Shown: one piece after another, positions 24,631 through 32,482 of the stretch
Layout: every line of letters starts with the position of its first letter
How positions within the stretch are numbered: the first letter of the stretch is position 1
Origin: JACZUI01 sp965216725
Lineage (GTDB): Bacteria; Actinomycetota; Acidimicrobiia; Spongiisociales; ZC4RG35
Direction: 5' to 3'
NCBI GenBank assembly: GCA_965216725.1
Contig: CBDCGI010000017.1
Location: 1-33,170 of the forward strand
Length of the DNA: 33,170 nt
Notes under the pieces: generated by a model
The model's input: the letters and a program-made list of their open reading frames with translations, nothing else
Told to the model about the DNA's origin: nothing
Database searches by the model: none
Program-made: the position numbers and the translations under genes

Positions 24631-26250
24631 TCAACGATGCGCCAACAACACAGCCTCTCCTGCCGCAAGACTCACTTCTTCTCCCTTGCCCACTCGATGT
24701 GATCGATCGGGATCGAGGGTGGAGAAGACGACGTGACCCCTGCCCACCCCTATCGAACGCTCCTCGTCGCTGAAGTTGAGAATGGCCGTCACCGTTTCGG
24801 TATCCGATTCTCTGCGATATGCCAGGACGTGATTGTCTGACTCCGGATGGACAAGGAACGAGCCCCGCCGAAGGCCGGATGACTGCCGTCTCAGTTCGAG
24901 CAGTCGGCGGTACATGTTGAGGATCGATTTCGGATCGGCCAGTTGGGATTCGACGTTGACCGTCTCATAGTCGGGCGAAACAGGGAGCCAGGGCGTGGAA
25001 TCTGCCGGGCTGAAGCCGGCGTTTGCCCCCGACGACCACTGCATCGGCGTACGGGCACCGTCGCGGCTGAGAGCGGCGACATTGTCTCCCCAAGGGTCTT
25101 TGCGTTGACCATCGGGTATGTCTGCCTCAGGCATGCCGAGCTCGTCCCCGTAGTAAATGAACGGCGAGCCTCTCAGCGTGAGTAGCAGGAATGCTGCCAG
25201 CCGCTCCTGGCCCTGGGGAAGGCGAGTGGCCAGACGGATTTCGTCATGGTTTCCCAGGGTCCAGTTGGTCCATCCCCCGACCGGGACATTCCACAAGACG
25301 GCCTCGACCGTTGCCCTCAGCGATGCCGGGTCCCAGTCCGATGCCATCAGGTGAAAGTTGAACGGCATGTGGAGCTGATCCATCTCCTCTCCGTAATAGG
25401 AGGCCCATTCGGGCAGGTCGAAGATGTGAATCTCCCCAACACTCATCCGGTCGCCTTCGTACTCGTCGAGGACGCTTCTGAAGGCGCGGTGAGCGTCGTG
25501 AACATCGGGATGAGCGAAGTCATAGAGGTGGATGAACTTGTCGTACTCACCCATGTCCTTCCAGGGTCGCGGATAGTCCTCGGGCGCCGGGGGGTTGTCT
25601 CGCTCCAGCGGGTCTTTCATCATCTGATGTGCGGCATCGACCCGGAAACCGTCGACGCCGAGGTCGAGCCAGAATCGGGCGATGTCGAGCATCGCCTCCA
25701 CCACTTCAGGATTCCGCCAGTTGAGATCCGGCTGCGTGGAGAGGTAGGTATGGCGATACCACTGATCGGTGGTCTCGTCGTATGACCATGCCGGGCCACT
25801 GAATACGCTCACCCAATTGGTGGGAGGTTCCCCGTCTTTGCCATCTCGCCACACGTACCAATCTCGTTTCGGGTTGTCACGCGAGGATTTCGACTCGGAG
25901 AACCATTGATGCTCATCCGACGTGTGGTTCATCACGTAGTCCACGATGATCCGGAGCCCGGCCCGGTGGGCCGCCTCGATCAGAGATTTGGCGTCGTCCA
26001 ACGAGCCGAAAACGGGATCGACATCACAATGGTCTGCGATGTCGTATCCCCAGTCCCGCATCGGGCTCTTGTAGAACGGAGAAAGCCACAACGCATCCAC
26101 TCCGAGCGTGTCTTTCAGATAGTCGAGGTGGGCGATCACACCCTTCAGGTCACCTCGGCCGTCACCATCGGAATCGGCAAAGCTGAGTGGATAGACCTGA
26201 TAGAAGACGGCGTCGCGCCACCACGGGCGGTTCATGGGAGTGTCCGGCAT
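24631..26250 (-). CDS. GH13 alpha-glucosidase / oligo-1,6-glucosidase-like
   Basis: The 539-aa protein starts WWRDAVFYQVYPLSFADSDGDGRGDLKG, the common opening of GH13 oligo-alpha-glucosidases, including the DxDxDG calcium-type loop. Conserved regions follow: DYVMNHTSDEHQWF, nucleophile Asp204 in DGFRVDAAHQM, acid/base Glu273 in SVGEIHIFD, and Asp336 in LGNHDEIR, with a C-terminal beta domain. It has no signal peptide, so it hydrolyses imported alpha-glucosides (maltose, isomaltose, trehalose- or sucrose-like sugars; linkage not decidable by eye). The ATG at 26250 was chosen because a -10 box ends 7 nt before it; an ATG at 26235 is also possible. First gene of the minus arm, divergent from the sugar-binding protein gene. 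Confidence 0.9.
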   Translation of the reverse strand: MPDTPMNRPWWRDAVFYQVYPLSFADSDGDGRGDLKGVIAHLDYLKDTLGVDALWLSPFYKSPMRDWGYDIADHCDVDPVFGSLDDAKSLIEAAHRAGLRIIVDYVMNHTSDEHQWFSESKSSRDNPKRDWYVWRDGKDGEPPTNWVSVFSGPAWSYDETTDQWYRHTYLSTQPDLNWRNPEVVEAMLDIARFWLDLGVDGFRVDAAHQMMKDPLERDNPPAPEDYPRPWKDMGEYDKFIHLYDFAHPDVHDAHRAFRSVLDEYEGDRMSVGEIHIFDLPEWASYYGEEMDQLHMPFNFHLMASDWDPASLRATVEAVLWNVPVGGWTNWTLGNHDEIRLATRLPQGQERLAAFLLLTLRGSPFIYYGDELGMPEADIPDGQRKDPWGDNVAALSRDGARTPMQWSSGANAGFSPADSTPWLPVSPDYETVNVESQLADPKSILNMYRRLLELRRQSSGLRRGSFLVHPESDNHVLAYRRESDTETVTAILNFSDEERSIGVGRGHVVFSTLDPDRSHRVGKGEEVSLAAGEAVLLAHR

Positions 26251-26257
26251 CCGATAC

Positions 26258-26263
26258 AGAATA
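26258..26263 (-). promoter_or_regulatory. -10 box (TATTCT) of the leaderless alpha-glucosidase gene
   Basis: On the minus strand TATTCT is followed by seven bases (GTATCGG) and the ATG at 26250, giving a leaderless transcript for the GH13-ABC-GH1-NTF2 arm. No ribosome-binding site is present at this start, which supports the reading. Confidence 0.5.
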
Positions 26264-26318
26264 GGAACTACGCCGACATCCAGACTGCACGGCTTCGTGC
26301 GGGAGCAACACTTCTGAT

Positions 26319-26364
26319 CCTTAGTTAAGGTTGAGCCTGTTTTGGTCGCGCGTCTCGTGCGACC
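26319..26364. promoter_or_regulatory. two inverted repeats in the divergent sugar promoter region
   Basis: CCTTA-GT-TAAGG at 26319-26330 is a short perfect palindrome. GGTCGCGCG-TCT-CGTGCGACC at 26344-26364 is a 9-bp inverted repeat with one G-T mismatch. Both lie between the divergent GH13 and sugar-binding-protein genes, where a LacI- or ROK-type repressor site would be expected. No regulator gene is next to them, so operator function is inferred only from position and symmetry. The second repeat lies 6 nt before the ribosome-binding site and could instead be an mRNA hairpin. Confidence 0.4.
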
Positions 26365-26386
26365 GACACGATTGGAGGAAGAACAT

Positions 26387-27760
26387 ATGAAGCGATGGCA
26401 GAAGCTATTTGCGCTCCTGGCCGTGGTCGCCATGGTGCTTGCAGCCTGTGGTGATGACGGTGGCGGAGACACAACCGTTGGTGGAGGCGACGGTGGCGGA
26501 GACGGCGGAGGTGATGGCGTCAGCTACACCGATGTCGACGTCTCCGGAACTGAAGTGTCCGTGTGGGGTGCGCCGACCGGTGACGAAGGCGCATCGATAC
26601 AGGCGACTTTCAACATCTACGGCGAGGCAGAAGGCGCCTCGGTCACGTGGCTGGGAAGCGACTCGTTCGAACAAGACCTGAGAATCGCTGTTGACGGTGG
26701 GGCACCACCGGATCTGGCTATTACGCCCCAGCCTGGATCGATCTGCGTGTTTGCCGACGCCGGCGAAATCGTGGCTCTTGAGGACCTTGGACTGGACATT
26801 GCCGCCCTCGAGGCAGCACATGGCCAGTACTTCATGGACCTCGGCAAATGCGCCGATGGAAAGCACTACTCGGTTCCGACCAATGCCAACTACAAGAGCA
26901 TCGTTTGGTACAACAAGCCTCTCTTCGAGGCCGGCGGATACGAGATCCCAGAGACGTGGGACGACCTCGTCGCTCTCTCCCAGCAGGTGCTGGACGATGG
27001 CACCACCCCGTGGTGCATAGGACTTGGAAGCGAGGCGGCGACGGGTTGGCCGGGAACCGACTGGCTCGAGGACATCATGATCAGGACCGCAGGCGCGGAC
27101 ACCTACAACGCCTGGGTCAATCATGAGATCCCGTTCAACGACCCGGCGGTCGTGAATGCATTCGATACATTCGCCGAGATCATGTTTGCCGACGACTTTG
27201 TCCTCGGCGGTGCCGACGGCGTCTCAGCCATCGACTTCCGGGATGCCCCGGACCCGATGTTCAACGAGCCCCCGAGCTGCATGTTCCACAGGCAGGCATC
27301 ATTCATCGCCAACTTCTTCCCTGAAGGAGTTGTCTCTGGGACGGATGCGGACTTCTTCGACTTCCCGGCTATCGACAACACCGAGGCCATCGCCATGGGT
27401 GGTGGTGAGTTGATGATGGTGTTCGAGAACCGGCCTGAAGTAGCTGCGTTCCTCGAGGCCTATGCCGGGGCCGACCTGCAGTGTGTCCAAGCAGCACCCA
27501 AAGGCCACGGCGTTGCGGGGATTGAGCGGATCTCGGCAAATGCCAATACGTCGCCAGACTGCTACGAGTCGGACTCTGTTCGAAAGCAGGCTGAGGCTGT
27601 TGCCGCGGCTCTGAGTGCCAACGGCTTCGTGTTTGACGCCTCCGACCTGATGCCACCCGAAGTGGGTCAGGGATCATGGTGGACCGGAATGGTCGATTGG
27701 ACCCGGGGAACATCCACTCAGGATGTGGTCGACGCCATCGAGGACAGCTGGCCCTCGTAA
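26387..27760 (+). CDS. extracellular sugar-binding lipoprotein of ABC transporter (AglE-like)
   Basis: The 457-aa protein begins with a lipoprotein signal peptide: basic MKRWQK, a hydrophobic core and lipobox LAAC with Cys21. A flexible GGGDGGGDGGGDG-type linker follows, then a family-1 type solute-binding domain. Segments such as GAPPDLAITPQPGSICVFADAGEIVALEDLG, YSVPTNANYKSIVWYNKPLFEAGGYEIPETWDDLVALSQQVLDDG and MGGGELMMVFENRPEVAAFL are typical of alpha-glucoside binders. The ATG at 26387 follows GGAGGAAG. A strong hairpin separates it from the permease genes, the usual way to make binding protein in excess. With the GH13 and GH1 enzymes divergent, an oligo-glucoside ligand is likely; which one is unknown. 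Confidence 0.92.
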   Translation: MKRWQKLFALLAVVAMVLAACGDDGGGDTTVGGGDGGGDGGGDGVSYTDVDVSGTEVSVWGAPTGDEGASIQATFNIYGEAEGASVTWLGSDSFEQDLRIAVDGGAPPDLAITPQPGSICVFADAGEIVALEDLGLDIAALEAAHGQYFMDLGKCADGKHYSVPTNANYKSIVWYNKPLFEAGGYEIPETWDDLVALSQQVLDDGTTPWCIGLGSEAATGWPGTDWLEDIMIRTAGADTYNAWVNHEIPFNDPAVVNAFDTFAEIMFADDFVLGGADGVSAIDFRDAPDPMFNEPPSCMFHRQASFIANFFPEGVVSGTDADFFDFPAIDNTEAIAMGGGELMMVFENRPEVAAFLEAYAGADLQCVQAAPKGHGVAGIERISANANTSPDCYESDSVRKQAEAVAAALSANGFVFDASDLMPPEVGQGSWWTGMVDWTRGTSTQDVVDAIEDSWPS

Positions 27761-27779
27761 GAACGTCGACAAATTGACG

Positions 27780-27807
27780 AAAGAGGGCGGCACGAGCCGC
27801 CCTCTTT
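27780..27807 (+). terminator. strong hairpin after the binding-protein gene
   Basis: AAAGAGGGCGGC at 27780-27791 pairs perfectly over 12 bp with GCCGCCCTCTTT at 27796-27807, around an ACGA loop. The 3' arm ends in TTT. It lies 19 nt after the stop codon. Since the permeases continue on the same strand, it probably acts as a partial terminator or an mRNA-stabilising stem that keeps binding-protein expression above permease expression. Confidence 0.8.
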
Positions 27808-27834
27808 CATTTCACGAGCCGCCTTCTTTCATTT
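27791..27834 (+). repeat. 22-bp tandem duplication of the hairpin 3' arm
   Basis: The 22-bp unit beginning CACGAGCCGCC and ending TTTCATTT occurs at 27791-27812 and again directly at 27813-27834, with one C-to-T difference. It duplicates the loop and right arm of the hairpin, so the left arm at 27780 can pair with either copy. A 12-bp palindrome GTTGTCGACAAC follows at 27838-27849, just upstream of the permease start. Confidence 0.8.
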
Positions 27835-27869
27835 AGGGTTGTCGACAACTCGATTTCACGAAAATTCAG

Positions 27870-29021
27870 ATGACACTCGACGTCCAAGAAAAACCCGCGG
27901 GGCCGGGCCCGGAGTCACAACCGCCTGACGAGTCGCGTTCCACACTCGGAACGCAGCTCCTTCGCATCGGCGTCTCATTGGTGGTGCCGGTCCTGGCAAT
28001 TCTCGGTCTCTATTTCGCCGGCAACGTCTTGCTCGACGAAGACTCCAACCGGGGCGTCGTGGTCATCATGGCGCTCATCGTCGGGGTGCTCGGAGTCTTC
28101 GGCCTCTACTACGGGATGGATTGGGTGGTCAACCGTCTCCCCGAGCAGTTCCGTGACAAGGTTCGCCCGTTTGCCTTCGTGGGCCCCGCAATCGTCATCC
28201 TCGGCATATTCCTGCTGTATCCCACCTTCGACACCATTTATCGCAGCTTCCGCGATGCCGACAACGAAGCTTGGGTCGGCATCGACAACTTCCAACGGCT
28301 GTTCACCGACAGCGACTTCCTGATCGCGCTTCGCAACTCGGTGGGCTGGGTGATAGTTGTCCCTCTGTTTTCTGTGGTGATCGGACTCGGATTCGCGGTG
28401 CTGGCCGACCGACTCGGACGGCGCGGTGAGTCATTCTCCAAGACTTTCATCTTCATGCCGATGGCCATCTCCTTCGTCGGCGCGTCCATCGTCTGGCGGT
28501 TCATCTACAACTTTCGGCCCGAAGGATTTGGCGAGCAGATCGGGCTGCTCAACGGGATCTGGACCGGCCTGGGCAACGAGCCGGTTGCCTGGCTCTTACA
28601 GGAGCCGTACAACAACCTCTATCTGATGGTGATCCTGATTTGGCTGCAAACAGGATTCGCCATGGTCATCCTCTCCGCAGCGATCAAATCGGTGCCCGAG
28701 GACATCATCGAAGCGGCGCGGATCGACGGGGCGACGGAGTTTCAGGTGTTCCGCAAAGTGACGATTCCCAGCATTCGATCCACGATCGTCGTGGTGGGCA
28801 CGACGGTCATCATCACGGTCTGGAAGGTTTTCGACATCGTCTTTGTCATGACCGGTGGGCGTTTTGGGACGTCCGTGGTTGCCGAGAAGATGGTCACCGA
28901 GTTCTTCACATTCAGAAACAGCGGCACTGGCGCAGCACTAGCCGTCGTGTTGCTGGTCGCCATCATCCCCTTGATGATCGCGAACGTCCGCCGATTCCAG
29001 GAGCAGGAGGAGACACGATGA
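27870..29021 (+). CDS. sugar ABC transporter permease (MalF/AglF-like)
   Basis: The 383-aa protein has two N-terminal helices of its own (LLRIGVSLVVPVLAILGLYFAG and VVVIMALIVGVLGVFGLYYG), then the MalF-type core: FAFVGPAIVILGIFLLYPTFDTIYRSF, and the ATPase-docking EAA loop EAARIDGATEFQVFRKVTIPSIRST. It forms the membrane channel with the following permease. The ATG at 27870 lacks a clear ribosome-binding site. The stop overlaps the next permease start by 4 nt (ATGA). Confidence 0.92.
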   Translation: MTLDVQEKPAGPGPESQPPDESRSTLGTQLLRIGVSLVVPVLAILGLYFAGNVLLDEDSNRGVVVIMALIVGVLGVFGLYYGMDWVVNRLPEQFRDKVRPFAFVGPAIVILGIFLLYPTFDTIYRSFRDADNEAWVGIDNFQRLFTDSDFLIALRNSVGWVIVVPLFSVVIGLGFAVLADRLGRRGESFSKTFIFMPMAISFVGASIVWRFIYNFRPEGFGEQIGLLNGIWTGLGNEPVAWLLQEPYNNLYLMVILIWLQTGFAMVILSAAIKSVPEDIIEAARIDGATEFQVFRKVTIPSIRSTIVVVGTTVIITVWKVFDIVFVMTGGRFGTSVVAEKMVTEFFTFRNSGTGAALAVVLLVAIIPLMIANVRRFQEQEETR

Positions 29022-29911
29022 CCGCGGTCTCTGAGCGGGCATCGGCCGCCGCTGCACCCGGAGAGAAAAGGGGCTGGCTCGACAACTGGCTGATCAAGCT
29101 TGTCATCACGATCATCGTGATCATGTGGGTTGTCCCCACGCTCGGGGTGCTGATCAGCTCGTTCCGTCCCGGCGACTTGGTCAACACCAACGGCTGGTGG
29201 ACTGTCTTCACCGACATCGGAGCCAACGAGTGGACCTTCTCCAACTACGACCAGGTACTCAACTCTGAAGGCTTCGGCAACGCGTTCTTGAACAGCCTGT
29301 CGGTGACGATCCCGGCCACGGTGATCCCGATCACTATCGCCGCCTTCGCCGCCTATGCCTTCGCATGGATGGAGTTCCCGGGCCGCCAATGGATCTTCAT
29401 CGTGGTTGTTGCCCTGCTCGTGATCCCGTTGCAGATGGCTCTGATCCCCTTGCTGAGCATTTACGTCACGTTCGACCTCAACGGGACGTTCCCGGCCGTC
29501 TGGCTGGCCCACACCGGCTTCGGTTTGCCCCTCGCGATCTACCTCTTACGCAACTACATCGGTTCGCTGCCTTCTTCACTCATGGAGTCGGCCAAGATCG
29601 ATGGCGCTACCCACTTCGAGATCTTCACCAAGCTGGTGGTTCCCCTGTCGGTCCCGGTTCTCGCCTCGTTTGCGATTTTCCAGTTCCTCTGGGTCTGGAA
29701 CGACCTGCTGGTTGCCCTGGTGTTCCTGGGTGGCGAGCCTGAGGTGAGGGTCGTCACGCTGGCACTAAGAGACCTGAACGGATCTCGGGGAGAGCAATGG
29801 CACCTTTTGACCGCGGGTGCCTTCATCACCATGGCCCTGCCCCTGACCGTCTTCCTCGCCCTGCAGCGCTACTTCGTCCGCGGCCTCACCGCCGGTTCGG
29901 TGAAGGGCTGA
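29018..29911 (+). CDS. sugar ABC transporter permease (MalG/AglG-like)
   Basis: The 297-aa protein has six helices in MalG arrangement: LVITIIVIMWVVPTLGVLISSF first, then AAFAAYAFAWMEFPGR, and the EAA loop ESAKIDGATHFEIFTKLVVPLSVPVLASF. The end is typical (PLTVFLALQRYFVRGLTAGSVKG). The ATG at 29018 follows CAGGAGGA and overlaps the first permease. The long open frame upstream of it is antisense to nothing real and lies within the first permease in another frame, so it was left out. It pairs with the first permease, and is powered by the minus-arm ATPase. Confidence 0.92.
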   Translation: MTAVSERASAAAAPGEKRGWLDNWLIKLVITIIVIMWVVPTLGVLISSFRPGDLVNTNGWWTVFTDIGANEWTFSNYDQVLNSEGFGNAFLNSLSVTIPATVIPITIAAFAAYAFAWMEFPGRQWIFIVVVALLVIPLQMALIPLLSIYVTFDLNGTFPAVWLAHTGFGLPLAIYLLRNYIGSLPSSLMESAKIDGATHFEIFTKLVVPLSVPVLASFAIFQFLWVWNDLLVALVFLGGEPEVRVVTLALRDLNGSRGEQWHLLTAGAFITMALPLTVFLALQRYFVRGLTAGSVKG

Positions 29912-29914
29912 CGA

Positions 29915-30436
29915 ATAACCGACCCCGACCTCAGATCACAAAACAGTCGCATCTGGTGGGCGGTCGGCTTGGGGACTCTCCTCCAGACCGTGAGCTACGG
30001 GTCGATACTCGTCGGAGCGCTGGCTGCGCAAAGTGAAGAGGACATCGCTGCCGGCCCGGCATTCGCCCTCGGCTTTGCCCTCGTGCCAATGGTCTTCTTG
30101 ACGGTCACCTTGATCTCGGGAAGACCCAACGCACCTCTCTCGGTCCTGAAAGCGATGGGGGCTTGGCTGGTGTTCGCGCTGCCGGTGGGACTCTTCAACC
30201 CCGTTACCGGGCTGGTCGCCGGGTTTTCCGCGGGGGGAGCCCTGGCGCTCAAGGCTCCGGAGATAATGACCAAGCGCTGGCGGGCCCGCGCCGCTCTGCT
30301 GGGAACGATCTACGTGACGTTGCTGGTGTTGGTGATCCCCCGCGCCGGGATTTTTGCAGGCGCCGTCACGCCGCTGCTGGTGGTGCGAGCCGCCGACATC
30401 TGGGCCGAGCGCAGCTCCGGCTCTACTCGAGACTGA
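29915..30436 (+). CDS. hypothetical small integral membrane protein
   Basis: About 155-173 aa with four or five hydrophobic segments (LLQTVSYGSILVGALAA; FALGFALVPMVFLTVTLISG; AMGAWLVFALPVGLFNPVTGLVAGFSAGGALAL; AALLGTIYVTLLVLVI). I do not recognise a family. No ATG or GTG is in a sensible place. A TTG at 29969 gives 155 aa, but the frame is clean back to the permease stop, and ATA at 29915 would give TDPDLRSQNSRIWWAVG as N-terminus with AAGGG about 8 nt upstream. Either ATA is the start or an ATG was misread; I give the longer form. It ends inside the convergent DUF4032 gene (14-nt overlap). Last gene of the sugar-uptake arm, which may be coincidental. Confidence 0.6.
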   Translation: MTDPDLRSQNSRIWWAVGLGTLLQTVSYGSILVGALAAQSEEDIAAGPAFALGFALVPMVFLTVTLISGRPNAPLSVLKAMGAWLVFALPVGLFNPVTGLVAGFSAGGALALKAPEIMTKRWRARAALLGTIYVTLLVLVIPRAGIFAGAVTPLLVVRAADIWAERSSGSTRD

Positions 30437-31616
30437 AGCCTGAGAATCCCGACTCGACCCACGACTGGAATGCTTCGTCGTTTTCGACATCGGCCTTCCG
30501 CTCCGTCGCCAACTCGAGGCGGTGATTCAGGAAGTCGCAATACCTCTGCACCGGATCGTCATCGGGGAGGAGAACGCTGATGCGGGCGACGATTGGCTCA
30601 TAGACAGTGGTCAGCCAGGTCATGGTCCCCACGCTCTTGCCTGTGCTCGTAGCCCGACCGAACTTCGCCAGGTGATACTCGATGTCTCCCAGGATCACCA
30701 GAGATTGGTTCTCGGAAGCCTCGATGCCGGTGAGCCGGCGCAGCCGGTCTGAGTTGTAGGTCCTCCCCACCACGTGCGTGGCCATGGTCACCAAATGACC
30801 ATCGTCACGGGGAATAATGTCGATGTTGTCGACTGCAAAGCCAAGGGAATTGAGCCGGGCAATCCGTTCTCTGATCCGATAACCCTCACTCCGCGATATC
30901 ACCAGGTCCTCGGTCAACTCCTGCCACAAGGCGTGGTAGCGGACGATCGCGTCATCGCCGAAATCCAGGTCGGCTGAATCCAGGTCGACATCGTTCATCG
31001 CGGCAATGTCCGACATCTCGCCTGCGACGTTTTCTCGCATGATGTCGAGATCCTGCTCCCTCTGACCTTGGGTCAGGGCTGGATAGAGCGCGGAAGTCTC
31101 GGCGTCGATCATGATGGCCTCGATAGCCCCGGCGTCAAACCGGTAAAGAACGTTGGACAGCGAGCAATCACCCCAGAAGCAACCAACGAGATGGATCTCG
31201 ACCAGCAACACAGCCATCGCATCCAACATCTGGGATCTTCGCTTCCCAAAACCTGGACCGCTGATCAGCCGACGATAAGGAAACGAGTGCTCGACATATT
31301 GGGTGATGACGGCGGCCGCCTGCTCAGCGTGAGGGTCGACCCAGTCACGAATCACCAAGCCGGCCGGGCTCGCCCCTCGGTGTGTCAGCTCCTCCAGCCG
31401 TTCCAGCACCCGGTGCTCGTTTGTGGCCAGGCGCACCGGCATCTCTTTGATCGCATAGATACCCTCGTCGTAAGCGACGAAGACAACCGGGTGGCGATGA
31501 ATACCCGTGGGCATGTCCACCAGCCGGTCCGTCTCCCATTTGTCGATTGGGTCTTCCCAAGGAAGATCAAGGAAGTCGGGGTTTCCGGGACGGATGCTGA
31601 GTCGCGGAGTGCCCAT
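30423..31616 (-). CDS. DUF4032 family kinase-like protein
   Basis: The 397-aa soluble protein opens with a DUF4032-type region (PDFLDLPWEDPIDKW) and contains a compact kinase-like core. Lys57 lies in YAIKEMP, as the ATP lysine would. FWGDCSLSNVLYRFD gives a catalytic-loop Asp150 and Asn155, and IMIDAETS gives a metal-binding Asp171. These are the residues of the InaA/RIO/aminoglycoside-kinase type fold. The C-terminal half (NSLGFAVDNIDIIPRDDGHLV..., WLTTVYEPIVARISVLLP) is specific to the family, common in Actinobacteria and without a settled substrate. The ATG at 31616 overlaps the ROK kinase stop by one base (TGATG), so it is made with sugar-phosphate enzymes. Phosphorylation of a small molecule or protein is inferred only. 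Confidence 0.8.
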   Translation of the reverse strand: MGTPRLSIRPGNPDFLDLPWEDPIDKWETDRLVDMPTGIHRHPVVFVAYDEGIYAIKEMPVRLATNEHRVLERLEELTHRGASPAGLVIRDWVDPHAEQAAAVITQYVEHSFPYRRLISGPGFGKRRSQMLDAMAVLLVEIHLVGCFWGDCSLSNVLYRFDAGAIEAIMIDAETSALYPALTQGQREQDLDIMRENVAGEMSDIAAMNDVDLDSADLDFGDDAIVRYHALWQELTEDLVISRSEGYRIRERIARLNSLGFAVDNIDIIPRDDGHLVTMATHVVGRTYNSDRLRRLTGIEASENQSLVILGDIEYHLAKFGRATSTGKSVGTMTWLTTVYEPIVARISVLLPDDDPVQRYCDFLNHRLELATERKADVENDEAFQSWVESGFSGFSLE

Positions 31617-32482
31617 CAGCTTCCGCCCGCCAGGTACCAAGCACCCACGAGGCCGGAGACTCCCCCCAACCCGGGAGCTGAGATGTAGGACTCCGCCCCA
31701 AACTCGGCCAGGTCGCGATAGCCACCCAACTGGTTCGCCAATTCGGAGCGAATCCGACCGTGAAAGCCTGGAAGCGCCGATAGGCCGCCGCCGACCACGA
31801 TGCGCTCGGGCATCAACGTGTAGATGATCCCTCTGATCCCTTGCGCAAGGTAGAAGGCCACCAGCGAAGCTGCGGCTTCTGCCTCTTCCCCCGTGAGAGA
31901 GGAGGGCTGAGCGCCGAAGCGAGCAGAGACGGCCGGGCCCGCGACCATGCCCTCGAGACACGATCCGTGATAGGGGCAGGCGCCTTCAAAGCCATCGTCC
32001 TCCCTGTGCCGCACCACTACGTGGCCTATCTCCGGATGACCCAGCCCGCGGAGTGGCGAACCGTCGACGACAACGCCCACGCCAACCCCGGTTCCCACCG
32101 TGATGTATACGTGAATTCGGGCGCCTGTGGCCGCGCCCGCCCGGCCTTCAGCGACGGCGGCGGCGTTGACATCAGTGTCGAGAAAGACCGGAACGCCTAG
32201 CTCCGATCTCAAACTCGTGATGAGATCCACTCCGGACCAACCAGGTTTCGGGGTATCCACGATCCGCCCGAACTCCGAGTGGCCATCGCGAAGCTCGAGG
32301 GGACCAAACGATGCCACGCCGACCGAGGAGACGTCCGCAGATCGAAGCCTCTCTACGACACGCCCCAGCGTCGAGCCCGGATCCTCGGTTTCGATGCGAT
32401 AGGGCTTCAGCTCATCGGGTGTCGCACCGTGGGCGACCAACGTCTTGGTTCCTCCAAGCTCGACGGCACCGAAACGCTTCAA
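31616..32482 (-). CDS. ROK-family sugar kinase, fructokinase-like
   Basis: The 288-aa product begins GAVELGGTKTLVA (phosphate-binding loop) and has the catalytic region VFLDTDVNAAAVAEGRAGAA. The zinc site GHVVVRHREDDGFEGACPYHGSCLEG has His/Cys/His/Cys ligands spaced as in Bacillus ROK fructokinases, and IVVGGGLSALPGFH is near the end. The CPYHGxCLEG form favours fructokinase over glucokinase, where the motif is usually CxCGxxGCLE; the substrate is still inferred. The start is TTG at 32482, which overlaps the preceding TGA (TTGA); the open frame extends further but only antisense-like sequence lies there. Middle gene of a coupled three-gene run. Confidence 0.88.
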   Translation of the reverse strand: MKRFGAVELGGTKTLVAHGATPDELKPYRIETEDPGSTLGRVVERLRSADVSSVGVASFGPLELRDGHSEFGRIVDTPKPGWSGVDLITSLRSELGVPVFLDTDVNAAAVAEGRAGAATGARIHVYITVGTGVGVGVVVDGSPLRGLGHPEIGHVVVRHREDDGFEGACPYHGSCLEGMVAGPAVSARFGAQPSSLTGEEAEAAASLVAFYLAQGIRGIIYTLMPERIVVGGGLSALPGFHGRIRSELANQLGGYRDLAEFGAESYISAPGLGGVSGLVGAWYLAGGS

